64,000 nucleotides of DNA from Salvator merianae. Its lineage: Eukaryota > Chordata > Lepidosauria > Squamata > Teiidae. Positions 1 to 29,000 of the stretch are shown piece after piece. How positions within the stretch are numbered: position 1 is the first letter of the stretch; each line of letters opens with the position of its first letter. The notes beneath the pieces are model-generated. The model saw only the letters and a program-made list of their open reading frames with translations. It had not been told where the DNA came from and searched no databases. The translations under genes were made by a program, and so were the position numbers. Where the stretch lies: assembly GCA_003586115.2 (NCBI GenBank), contig QVOM02000042.1:78225636-78289635 (forward strand). The letters are read 5' to 3'.

Positions 1-19
1 TTGTTGTATTTTTTTCAAG

Positions 20-16358
<16,339 letters not shown>

Positions 16359-16555
16359 CCTTCAAAAAATTCTTTATTATCATAGCTACTACTTGAATGT
16401 CTTAGCTGAGATTTGAGCTGCATGCTTTTTTTAAAGTGGTTTTTAAATATTGACATCTCTTCTGTTTCACAGCTGAGAGTTTCAAGCTGTTTAATGTGTG
16501 TGTGAGCTTCTGTGTTTTTGTAAATATAAATAAAAGCTCTTCAATCATGTGCTCA
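16359..16555 (+). other. POLR2B: POLR2B 3' UTR
   Basis: About 195 bp from the stop to the expected cleavage site. AATAAA lies at 16529-16534; a GT-rich stretch follows. A second AATAAA at 16582-16587 could give a slightly longer form. Confidence 0.8.
16529..16534 (+). terminator. POLR2B: POLR2B poly(A) signal AATAAA
   Basis: Canonical hexamer 171 nt after the stop codon; cleavage is expected 10-30 nt downstream, about 16545-16560. Confidence 0.8.
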
Positions 16556-16726
16556 CTTGTAAAATAGTTTATTGGTAGTTCAATAAAAATTATACAAGGA
16601 ATAAGTGATTAGGGAGAAATGTGGCTGGTTTATAAAAGAAGAGCAATTTTCCAGAAGATTTAACATAAATGTGTCTTGGAGGAGAGACTTTCTGCTTCTC
16701 CAAATGCAATACTTAGCCTTCTCCTT
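16550..16726 (-). other. IGFBP7: IGFBP7 3' UTR
   Basis: About 170-180 nt from the stop to the presumed cleavage near 16550; short and AT-rich. Overlaps or abuts the POLR2B 3' end. Confidence 0.7.
16568..16573 (-). terminator. IGFBP7: IGFBP7 poly(A) signal AATAAA (minus strand)
   Basis: TTTATT on the plus strand is AATAAA on the minus strand, 154 nt past the IGFBP7 stop. Expected cleavage is about 16545-16558, within the POLR2B 3' end zone. Confidence 0.75.
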
Positions 16727-16746
16727 TCACAGCTCAGCACTTTCTC
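16727..16746 (-). CDS. IGFBP7: IGFBP7 exon 5 coding part (last residues and stop)
   Basis: 20 nt: completes Gly-271, then ESAEL and TGA. Human ends GEGAEL. Acceptor TTTTGGCAG. Found by extending the phase of exon 4 across the 157-bp last intron. Confidence 0.93.
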
Positions 16747-17338
16747 CTGCCAAAACGAGGGGGAAAAAAGCATAGTTCCATAAATTCATCAATAATAATC
16801 TTAGGTTTATGTCCCTCCCCTTTTACTGTCGTGCAATAGGAAATGGCGTTTGTGAAGTTCCCAGACAGTCACTCATTCAAGCATCAACCACAGCACCCCC
16901 TACCTTTTATTTTGGGTATTTCATGTACTGAATTCACCACAGTAATTCTTGAAGAAGCTGTGGCCTCTCCTTTAGAGTTCGATGCGTGGCACTCATATTC
17001 TCCAGCATCATCCTTGCTCAGTGGGGATATCTGCCAAAACAGAACCATACATGACGACCTTTGTTGCTCAGAGGTTTGAGTGCAATGCCTTCCTGATACA
17101 TTTGGCCCAGTCCTAAACATTTTTAGATCAACTAGAAACAGTTTCAATAATTTCCATACAGCAGTCAGACACTAATGTCTGACTTGCCTTCCTGTTTCCA
17201 AAGTTCATCTTTGTCCTTTATAGAAGGGACTGAATGGACGTACTTGTGTCTTGGAATGTAGGAAAGTGCATTTGTCTCTAGAAAAGATACACAGAAAATC
17301 TGGAAGTGGTTTTGCAGAACAATATATCTAGATCAAAT

Positions 17339-17386
<48 letters not shown>

Positions 17387-20300
17387 ATAAAAATGTGTGA
17401 ATCAAAGGGTCCCATGTGGAAGCAACAGGTGTTTTTCTTACTCATAATTGATTTCTCCCAACTCCTACTGCTTTCCTCCTGGTTCCTCCCTTCTCATACT
17501 TCTTTAAAAGAAAACATGAAGGGCTGAGGCAGCAGTCCCAGAACATTGGTGGAATGATTTCCAGTTCTTTGGATCCAAGCCATTATTTTGCCTTTTGTGG
17601 TTTTAAAAAACACAGAGTGTATACAGGCTAAATCTGCAACCCTTAAAAATAAAGGGGGGAGAAAATACCAGCAGGAATCTGAAATAGCCTGTTCTGTAGA
17701 GCAAGGCCTTTATAAGAATTTTAATGACTCTCCTCTGGAACTGACTCAGTAGAATTCCCTTCATAGAGACAGTGCTTAAGAAAGCTGCTGCTGTTGTTTG
17801 GTACCATCATGTTGTGATGGACTCCTGGTGGTTATGCGAACAAATCAGTTTAGTGTTATTTATTTCTCAGTCACCTGAAGGTCTCAGGGTGGGTCAAAAA
17901 AATTCAGTAAATCCATAAACAGCCATTAAAACATGATTAAAATTAATAAAAACATATAATTGTGAATTAAAATATTTAACACTCTCACCTACTACACATT
18001 AAGAGCAAAGTTTCAAACACCTGGGCTAACCAGGCATTTTAAATTTAGCTCTTAATGCGCAGTTGGTGTGGATGTTAAATATTTTAATTCAGAATTACAT
18101 TCGGAGTATGTTCAATATTTTAATTCGGTATTATATTCAGAGGTACATTTTAACCCAGCACTGACAACTCTGGAATAGAGATGTCTCTCATATTACAGTT
18201 CATTGAAGGACAAACTGCAGTTGGAGACCTGGGACCATCAGATGCTTCACCCCAGGTTCTGCTCGGCACGTTTACATGTCCCATGAGGAGGTGAGTTGAG
18301 TTTAAGCAGTGTGGGAAACTGATCTCTTTCCTGAAGTACAGCCACTGCCATTATAGCTCTCTCTGTGGCTGGGACTGCAAAGCCTGTGTGCAATGATGTC
18401 ACATGCATGTGCGCTATAAAGATCCAAGGAGCCTGGGATTGTCAGGTAAAGTACCTGACAGTCCTGGGCCTCTAACTGCAGTCTGTGCTTCAACAAACTG
18501 CGGTCTGGCACACCTCCATGTAACACTGGCATCTGGCATGCCTCAGTTGGAAAGCCTGGAGGCCACTACAGAGAAGGCCCTCTCATGAGCCATCATGATT
18601 CAAGTCTCTGAGGGTGACAGATTCACAAGAAGACCCTCCAATGATTTTATTACTAGACAGGGTTGTCTGAGAAAAGGTGCTTCTTCATATACTATATCTG
18701 TGGCCCAGCCATTTAGCCATCCACGTTTAAAATTGGGCTTGGTATTGAACAGATAACCAGTGCAGATCTTTCAAAACTGGCATGATGTGTATCTAGCCAG
18801 AGACTTCCACCTCCAGTCGGGCTGCTTCACTCTACATCAATTCCAGCTTCTGGACAAGGTTTTAAGGGTAGCTCTATGCCACGGAACAAACCTGAGGTCC
18901 TCTGTTTTCCAGGCAGTTGCTCTACCACTGAACTATATCCATGTCCAAGAAAGGTCCTAGCACCTTGCAAAAGATGGCAGGGTTTCAGACTCTACTTAAT
19001 AATGGCAAAGAGTGATTTTCAGATATGTTCCACAGATTCCAAAGTACCATGATATGTTGTGGCTGCAGTGTACTCAGAGGAGGAGGACGAGAAAGATACA
19101 GGACATAAGCAATTCTATCTCATTCTCCGAACAAATTGTAACATCATCAATGTAGATGTTGTTAAGAAGTCAGCCTCAAATTTTAAACACAATATAAATT
19201 TAATAAAAACTCAGTGTACTGGAGTGAGAGGTCCTCCTTTCCATTCTCCTGAGTGCACTTGGGCATGTCTATATATGGATCTAACATCTGCATTAATTCT
19301 CTGTACATAAAATCTCAGGTAGAGATTTAAACCACACAACTGCAATCCTATAAAGAAGAGGGAAATGACTGTATCATTCAGGTAGATCTGGGTCGGTATC
19401 TGCGTAGATTTGTTACAAAGGTAGGGCTCTGAATGAGGTTACATTCTTATGTGGCAGGCCTAAACATGTATATTTGCATTTCCTTGTTTTTTTGCTTCAA
19501 TATGTCATGATTTCCCACTGACCTTTCAGCTGGAAAAGCCTAGAGCTGCCTTGAAATATACTGCTATTCTTGGAAGGAGAGTTCGTACTTACCAGCACCC
19601 AACCAGTAACTTCATGTTTCTCAGGACCTCCACGGGTCTGGATGGCTAAATTATCCCGATCACCTGGAAGAAGCTCCATTCTTTGGATGCCATATTGTCC
19701 CTTGGTTATCTAACACAAAGTAAAGACTTGTATGTTTAAACAAGTTACATATTTAAAATAATTTGTTACACTGTGAGGGGAAAAAAAGCCAGGGTCCAAA
19801 GAACCTTGAAACTAGTTCCATGAGTTCAAGGTGGCTTTAAACTAGTTTTTCCTTACAGAAACATCCAGTCCACTTCCTGTAGCATCACAAACTGTTTTTG
19901 AACCAGTTTTCTTTCAAAGGTTTATTGATCTTGCCATGTAGAAAGGGTTAGTTGTTCAAGGAGTAGTAGTATTTATTCAAAGAAGTTTGGATCCTATCAA
20001 CTAAGGAACAGCAGACACACCAAATTTCAACTCTTGGATCTGCCCTCAAGGATTTTTATGCAGGCAGAGATTTAGAGTGGAACTTCCAAGTCCCCATCCT
20101 TTATGCACCAAGTGATCAGGCACCACATGAACTGTGAGATCCAGTATTCAGATAAATGCAGCATTCCCCATTTGCTTAGCTATCTTCTTCCTATGGTGTT
20201 TTGGAGCTGGAGACCATAGGCTCTTCCACACTGGACCACTAGACCAGCCCAGCAGACCCCTGAAACGCCTCTTCCACACTATGGATCGGCTACACCTCTC

Positions 20301-23300
20301 TGAAGAACACTGCATCCACACTGGGCAAGGTGCTGAATTGGGCTATGGTACAAAAATAGCTCCATACTGTATTCCAACCATGGACTGCTTTTAAGTGGTC
20401 CATGTAATATTCCACGTTGGTATACCTAACCAGCCACTTGTGCGTGGATAGCACACAAGCCTGATGGTTCAGTATACTAAGGCCGAGATGACCAGAACAA
20501 TTTTGTTGGGTGCCTGGAAACACTGCCAGAAGTATGCCACTTCTGGATGCCCAGTCAAATCAGCAACTGTGGAGGCCATAGTTGAGCCCACAGTTGGTGC
20601 GGGATATTAGCAGCCCAGCCTATCATGGATTAGACTACTTCATTCAAGCTAGCACGGTGTAGAGTAACCCCTGCCCGTGGAAACGGCCCATGAGACCTGA
20701 AAGCCTGCTCCTATTCCCTTCAGATATAAAAGCTAGAATTTAAGAACCCTGAGGAAGACTGTAATTAAAGTTATAGCCAACAGACAAACAGCAAAGGCTG
20801 AGATTATTGTTGTGCTTAACAAGACTAATTCAGTGTTGCTATTATGTCTATGTGACTGCTGGGAGGGCTGGGACTACCTCAGTCCACTACTGTTAGTTTA
20901 TTTATGAAGATAATTCATTACTTGGCCTTTCTGTTGCACCAGTAAAACTCAGGTTGAATAAATCCAAATTACAAAATAATAAATTATCTACTAGTTATCT
21001 ACTAAAAAATTCTAAGTAGACCCCAAACCAACCAGTACAAAAAAATTCTTAACCAAAATGAAAGACAGTGAGCATTCCACAGCAACAGAGAAGCCAACTT
21101 CTTTTGTCCTCTTGTTCATAAGATAAAGTTAGTGCAGGACAGCCAACCTAGTGTTGAACTGGAGTACCCATCATCCTCAGCCAGCATAGCCAATGGTCAA
21201 TCAAAAAGGGGAATTGTAGTACAGTTCACTAACAGAAGCTAAACCTGACCTCAGCCGAAAGGTTAAGAAGCAATTAGCCAATGTGAACCCATGAAACATT
21301 ATCATTGCACTGGTTTGTGGGGAAGTATGCATATACTAACATGTAGTACTTTTACAATGCATACCTGTTTCCCTCATCTCAAAGCAGTTATACCTCCACT
21401 GCCTAGGGGAAAAGAAAAGAAAACTAAAGCCTCCCATGGAGGTTTTAAAAGCTGGGTGGTTTCTTTCAAGAGGAAATAGCTCTTTGGGAAATGGTCCAAT
21501 TAAGGGTTGCAAAACAGATGTCACCTATCCCCCCCAAAAGAGCCTCCATTAAATCAATTTTTGACTAATCAAAGAGTAGCCCAGGGCCTCCCTTAGACTG
21601 CACTTCCATGTGGAAGGAAGAATCCTAGCACACTTGCTGGTCTGGTATATGGCCCAGTGCAGCATCACCCTAAATGCTGCTTCCTCTGGATAGCATAAAA
21701 CAGAGCTGTGTGCCATTGTGTTATACAAGTCATTAGAAAGCTGGTAGTTGGGGGAACGTGCCAAGCGTATGGCTTCCTCTAATGTGATTTGCATAGAATG
21801 GTGGTTTCTGAGAAAGGAGTAATGACAGTACTGCAATAAGGCATATAACACACTGGTCAGGTTTGACTTTCTTATAAGTGGGAACAGCTGTTGCAGTAGC
21901 CTAAGGTGGGCAAAAGGACTCCTGGTTGTGGCTGCCCTCCTGGGCATGCAGGAACATGGCTAGATCATGAGTGCTCTCAGTGCTACCTCATCCCAAACAG
22001 GCAAAGCTCCCGGATTGAGGAAGGCAGAGTAGCAGTCAGGGAGCAAGGACTTCCTGACACACAGTTCAGACACCCGACTGCTGCGACAAATAAGGCACTT
22101 TTTGCAGTCACGTTGTGAACTGAAGTGGTAGCTCCCTGTCCTCTGTTTTTTAGTCCTCCACTTTACTTCCACCTGAAAGAAGCCAGTGGACACAGACTAT
22201 TTACATGCTCTTTGGAAGGCTCCAGAACTTGCAAGCAGTCATAGAGACACACTCCTCTATACTCTGCAAAGGCCAAATATGGCAAAATGTAACGCAGCTT
22301 GTTATATAAGGGTAGGCCAAGAGGAAAGGAGAACTTGCAGGACAAGGTAGCTGAAAAATGGAGGGAGGGAGAAGGATCTGAGGCAAAAACAGAGATTCTT
22401 TGGTTCTGATTCACTGACACGGCAGCTTTACTTTTTGCAAGTTGAAAACTATCCCTTCCAGTTACTTAAACTATGCAAAACTTGAAGGGAGTGTTTGGCT
22501 TGGCAACACACTTTAAAGTCTTCCCACTCCCATCCTTCTACTGTTTCAATCCTCTCTTTTTGTGTATCTGGAATACCTTCATGATAACTATTCTGCTGTA
22601 GCTGATACTAATAAAACATGATTGTCTAAATTATCTTACCCGCCCTTTAATATCTTTTGGCATCAATTTATTTATTTATTTATTTATGGCATTTATGTCC
22701 TGCCTTTCTCTGAAAAGCCCAAAGTGGTGCAGCCATTTTCCCCCCCTCCATTTTATCCCCGCATCACTGCTGTGAGGTGGGGTAGGTTGCAACTGGACCA
22801 AGTCACTCAGTGAGGTTTCATGCCGAGCGGGGAGTCAAACCCAGGAACTCCTAGCTTAAAGCCCTGTGCACTAGCTAGCCAATACACCACACTGGCGCCA
22901 TCTACCAGACTAGCATAAAGAATTGTGCTTCAAAGGAATGTTCAGCACATGACCCACTCACTGATGGCTGCCCCCCAAAGGAAAAATGGCTTCGTTTTAT
23001 CATACCCAGTGGCTCGGTATTTGAATCTAGTCCTCCTCCTCCTCTATATCATGACTGGGTAGTTTATTTCATTGATTCAGCCATTGGACATAGCATACAA
23101 TAGTTCATGATTTAGTGATGTCCATAAGCGACGTGGTTCAATGGACTGATTCTGATGTGAATACTTGCAGATATGCAGTATTCACCTGCCATCTGTTCCA
23201 GCTTCAGTAACTTCTGGTCCTACCTAATGTTACCTATCCTGTCCTCTGCCCCACTAGCCCCATGGGTCCCATCTCCCTCGGACCCACTGAAACAGGCTGC

Positions 23301-26026
23301 AGCGGAGAAGTTGGGACAGTCCTTGTGTAGCTCTTAGTCCAGTAGGGCGTGCAAAGGCACTACTCTGTTGCTGCTCTGGTTTGTTTCAGTGAGGCACGCA
23401 AGAGACACTTCACATGGATCGTGCTCAAAATCTGTACAAAAGCTCACTGACCTTGTTCCAGATAAGTACTGGAGTTGGGACGCCAATGACTTCACAACTC
23501 AGGTAAACCTGAGTCCCAGTAACATTCCAGACGTCTTTAGGGGGTGTCACAATGGAAGGTCCTGCAAATCAAAAGGGATCCCTTTAGAAAGGGCAGTATG
23601 TGTAAAATAACAGGACAAAGTATCAGGTCGATACCCTGTGCATATGCAACTTGCTTAAACTTTAGATATTGTAGCAACATACAATTATGGATCAGACAAC
23701 TCTCTGTCCAACAAACAACATCTGACTCTGAATTTACTGGAGCATTTTCTAACAGTGCCTGCCCCCACAAACTGCTTCTGAAATAGACATCTTTCAGCAG
23801 ACTTTGTGATGTGGGCCAGAGTGGTAGAATGCACTGTGTAAGAAAAGAGAAAAAGGATCTTTTCTGGGCACCTGAAGATTTAGGAGTTTCAATCACTGTG
23901 GAATTATTCACACTTGAATAGCATTGCATAGCGTAGTGCGATGCAGGTTGAAACAAAATTCTTGCATTCTTGATTTTGTGCAACCATCGCAGCTCATTCT
24001 AGAACCACAGAGCTTCAGGACCCCACAGCAGGTTAGTTCTGAAAGGGTGCACAAATAAACACAGACATCTGTGCACCACTTTCACGTTCTGCCACTGAGA
24101 AATGCAAATGGCTAGCAACATAGAAATAACCCTTACACGGAAAACAGACTTCTCTTGGAGCAGGGCTGAAAAATTTTGGAAAAAAGTGAAAAGTCACTAG
24201 GGAGGAAGAAAGTGTTCCTTTCTGCCTGCACAATGCTAGTACTGGGAAAAGTTTTCCTCCTCATTTTGAATCCATTTTCTGGCTGGAGTCTTTTTCCATT
24301 ATTCAAGATAGCACAAATGTGCAAGGAACGAGCCAGGAATGAGATTGTTCTGTTCATATGGCTCGAGGGCAACTAAAAGGAAATCTTTTCTATTGTCCTG
24401 CGCAGTGAGTAACTCCATTCTCTTCTGACCTGCCACCCCCAGAACAGGAGAAAGGAGCATTTCTTCTCTAGCTGTGACTGCCAGGGATGGAAGGAAACTG
24501 TGCACCTCCTGCACAGTTCTCAGCAGGAAACAAGCCTTTATTTTAACTGCTATGGGTAGTGCAAGATGGGCACAAAGAACTCTGCACCAGCTGTTGTGAG
24601 GTCAGTAAGTACACAGCAGATTGGGAAATGGGTGTGTGTGTGTCTGTGGAGGAGCACACACAAGACTTCAGGGCTAGTAAAACCAGTTTCAGCTTGATGT
24701 CTTCTCTCTGGTCCAGTACGCAGATTAAGAGAAAACAAGTTTGTTTTTTTTCCTGAGAAAGTGCACAAGACACCCTTCCTTCTGTAGAAAGGGAAGTTTG
24801 GTCTGAGCTCCTGACCATGATTAGTAACTTTTTCATTTGGCTTTGATGCTCCACTTGTTTCAATAAACCTTTTTTAAAAATTTGACATTTTCATGAGTCA
24901 TGAAGCTGAAAGTAGACTAAAATCCAGTGGCGATTCCTGGTCCACAGTCTAAGAAAGGGTGTTTTCAGCACAAGTCTGAAAAGTACAAATACTCCATAGT
25001 GTGTCTGCACTGCAACTGACAACACAGCAACTCACTTTCTCTTATTATGGCCTGAGGAGAAAATGAAGGACATCAACCACTGGTCAATCTTCTCAGAAAT
25101 GGTATTTCTATTTAAGTACAGACATCATTTCAAGCCTGGTAGAGGTAAGTCCTATGCAAAACTCAATCCTTCTGCTCTTTCTAAAAAACTGTGTTTCCTT
25201 TATTTTTTTTCTTTTTCCTAGATGACGTGTAAGTGGCAGAGTATCTAAAGTTCTGGCCATTCTTCTCACAGGTTCCATGACAGTCTGGTTGCCTCCTGAT
25301 GTTTCTGACTGCAAATCCCATCAACATTGTGTTATTGCCTAAATTAGTCTTTTGCTCACTGTTTCCTGACTCACAAATTCCTCACAAGCTTTGGGACTTT
25401 TTAAGAATCGCAGTTGCTTTGGCCAAAGCAGAAATCACATGTACCTGGAAATCATCTTCAAAGGCTTCTCATGATCAGTGGATTATATAGATGGGGAATT
25501 TTGTGTTACATGATTTTATTTAACAACTGTAAAATGTCTGCTTCTGACAGTATGGTCAGCTTCCAGGAACGGTGGTCTCCCCTAGTCAACACACTCAAAT
25601 GGAAGTCTCCTTTCACCCAAATTCAGCTTGTCTTTCCTCATTTTTGAATCATCACGTGATATTTTCCTCACCTGACCTTCCTGTGCCAACGCTCAGGCAT
25701 CACTCTCTTTCATGGACTCCAGTTTAATGGAGTTCCAGTTTATCCGGGTTGCTCCAAGTTTCTTCCTACCATCTCCCTTTCTTTTGGCTATGTATAGTTT
25801 ATATTTCATTACTTGTTTGTCTATACCTGGGGTATAGTTATGTATGAATCAATGAATAAAAGAAAGAAAAGAACAACTCCCATCAAACACAATCAGCACA
25901 GAAGACTGGAGAGCACAGTTCTAATTTTCCTGTAGTAAGCTGAAAAGTAATAGATGCGGGCCAAGAGATTCCTTTATTACATTCTAGGGTATGCCTATCA
26001 CTTTTTTTTATATAGCATATAATTAA

Positions 26027-26063
<37 letters not shown>

Positions 26064-29000
26064 TTCACACTAAAAAAAAAACCCATTTATTTTATCTGGG
26101 GCATTTATATCTTGCCTTTCATTTGAAATGCATTAATCCCCTCCTCTCCATATTATCTTCACAACATCCCCGTGAGGTATGTCAGGCCACCCAATATTAC
26201 CCAGTGTGCCTTCATGACTGAGTGAGGATTCAAACCCAAGGACTGCTAGGTCTTAGCCCAACACTTTGGTCATTACACCATGGCCATTTCCACACTTACC
26301 CTCTGTGGTCCATTCTTGCTGATCTGGTACACACAATTCATCCCATGCTAGGATGGATTGCTTGCGGTGCAGACCAAGGCTGTCCACATTGGGAAGGCCT
26401 GTTCTGTGCCAGCTTTAGTGATGGTGCAAGGGGCCTCTGAAAGCTCCAAGGGCTAAGATTGAACATTTCTAGCCTTCAGAGCTCCCAGGGGCTCCATTTT
26501 GGTAGTGTACCATGTTGTACCACCTAAATGGGTCCCATGTGGCAAACCAAACGATGTGGTCTGGTATACCACTCCTAGTATGCTGGTAATATACTACCCC
26601 CTAATATGCTGTAGTCTGGTATACACCCCCCTAGTACACTGATAGACCTTGAAAAGGAAGTCTGCTGGTAGACCTTGAAAAGGAGGTCTACCAGTCGAAC
26701 AGACCAGGATGTCATTTTAGGCATCCTAGTCCAGCCTATGCTCTATCCTGTGCAGACAGAGTGTATTAGGAGGGGGTGGGATGTCCGTCAGACCACACCA
26801 GACAAGAGTGGAATCCAGCATGATCCAGTCTACTGAGAAGTGCAGAATTGCTCTATAACACAAGCCATTTTCCACAACATCAACTGGTCTTTTGGGGGGG
26901 TCATAAAGCTGCAGACTCTAATACATTGCAAATTCATGGCATCTGTGCCTTCAGGACACCACAGATCTCTCACTGCTTCATCTCAGGCGACTGATTTCGT
27001 GTCCATCAAGTGACAACCATGCTGGGAAAAAAGACTTTCTCTCTCTTAGGCCACGGTCGGACATCATCAATGTAATCCGTATAGAAGAGTACACACAGTG
27101 AATTCGTCTTCTGGTCGTTCCCACAGTTACAATTTAACACGGAGTCAATTCGTACTTGCTCGTTCCCACACTGATATTTCCCGTGCTTGGCAGTACCCTT
27201 TCTGCCTCCACCCCTCATCAAATTCTCCTCCCTATGCAGTCAGCGATTGGCTGCAGTCCAACCAAACGTTCAAACCTTGACGTCACAGGGGCGGGAAAGT
27301 CAAGCTCCGTTCTCCTATGTCCCCGCTGCTACTCCAGAATAGGGATTCACTTGGCAGCGTTACTAGGCATTCGCCATTTGCTCCTCCCTGCAGCCTCTGT
27401 CTACTGAAGCAGAACTTAAAAACTACGTTCACTTTAAAACTATGAACTTTAAAAAACTAAGCTTTTGAAATGCGCAGTTCTGCTATCCTGCTGTTTCACT
27501 TTAACTAAGCTTTTGAAATGCGGAGTTCTGCTATCCTGCTGGTTCACTTTAGCGCAACTGCGCTTTTTAAAAGTAGCGTAAAAGCAGGGAGAGGTGCATA
27601 ACAAAGGGAAGAAGTGGGGAGGGGAATTGGGGGGGGCTCTACTCTTTTGACAATCAAGTGCTTCTGCATTTTGCAGAGATCCTAGCAATCGGGAGCAGTT
27701 TATTTTTTGCTTTAAAGAGCAGACGGAATTTAATTTCTTGAATGGGGGATAAAGAAAGAGAAAGCACTGCAGCTTAAAAAATTCATTGGAGGCAATAAAA
27801 AACCTCTTCTTCCAACACTCGGGCAAACTTATATTTTTTTTATATTTTTTTAAGAAGCGTGGAGCACAGCAGCCGCCTTCTCCTCCTCCTCCTCCTTCTC
27901 ACACATGTCCTTGCGAAGGATTTACAACATCTAAGAAAGCTTCTTCTCATCCCCCCCCCACGAAGCCCCCCATTTTCATCCTACAACCGCTGACACAGAG
28001 CAAGAAGCACAGGGAGGGAGAGACACACACGCCCACAAAGTAGAGGAGAATTGTGATTTTATGATCTTGCCGTTTTCTTTTCCTGTGCTTCGGTGCTACA
28101 GCGCTTTTACACAAAAGTGGCTGGCGAGGAAAGAAAGACGGCGGGCTGCTGATGAAGCCGTAACTTTCCCCACAGCACTGCTGAATAGAAGGAGTGGGCA
28201 GAACACAGCGACATGGGGAGAAGGGATGGCAGCTTCTCCTTTCATCACGCAGCGGCAGAAGGGAGTACAGGAAGCTGATAAAAAATTTGCCTGTACGCCA
28301 TGCTAGCTTTCCTGAGAACCGTGCCGGCCTCCCTAGCAGAACGCCCACCCACAACGTCTGTCATTGGACGGCATAAAATGGGGATCCCTCCCTCTGCACG
28401 CCCACAAAAAATTACGGTCCCTCCCACAGATTCGCTTTCTCCGTGCCCACAGCAAAAGTAAAGCACGCTAGCGATCTGGAACGGCTTGAGAATTGATAAA
28501 ATCCGAAGACAAAGTAATGCGCATTTAGCCTATTTAATCCATAAAAATTACGGAAAGACAAGATCATGTCGGGACAGCGGGAACTGAAGACGGCCTGTAA
28601 ACTGATTATATGCCGTGTCCGAACGCGGCCTAAGACAATAAAAACAAAACCAGTGTGTCTCCTAAATTGTTAACTTCATCCAAGTGATAGAGTTAAGAGA
28701 ACAAAATGCAACAGCTGTTTCCTGTTTGTGAGCCCTGCTGTAGCAGTCACGTCATCTGCAGTACAGTCCCTTCAGCACAGTTGGGGTTGGTGCAAGGTAA
28801 AGCTCTCAAAGGGCTTTCAGAAATAGCAGCAGCCACAAGAGACGCCTTTAAGAGGAGAGGAATAGAAAGAGGTTGCATGTTTTCATTAAACAGCATTTGG
28901 CTTTCCAGTTAAGTTTCATTCCTGGGAAAAGGACCCCCCTCCCTCCTTCTTGTCCTGACTACTGCCCCCAGAGTTTTTTTTTTTTTTTTTAAAAGCCTAG

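Noticed and set aside
17341..17385. GATA array as CRISPR or regulatory array
   Set aside because: Plain tetranucleotide microsatellite; no spacers, and the genome is eukaryotic.
18870..18957. Functional tRNA gene on the minus strand
   Set aside because: A and B box-like blocks are present but the acceptor and anticodon stems do not pair and no terminator follows; a SINE head is more likely.
21549..21947. 132-codon minus-strand frame considered as a gene
   Set aside because: Overlaps the LINE fragment at 21800-22010; best seen as retroelement debris.
27947..28354. 135-codon minus-strand frame in transposon copy 1 as a transposase
   Set aside because: No DDE or DNA-binding motif seen, and the frame is not intact in the sister copies.
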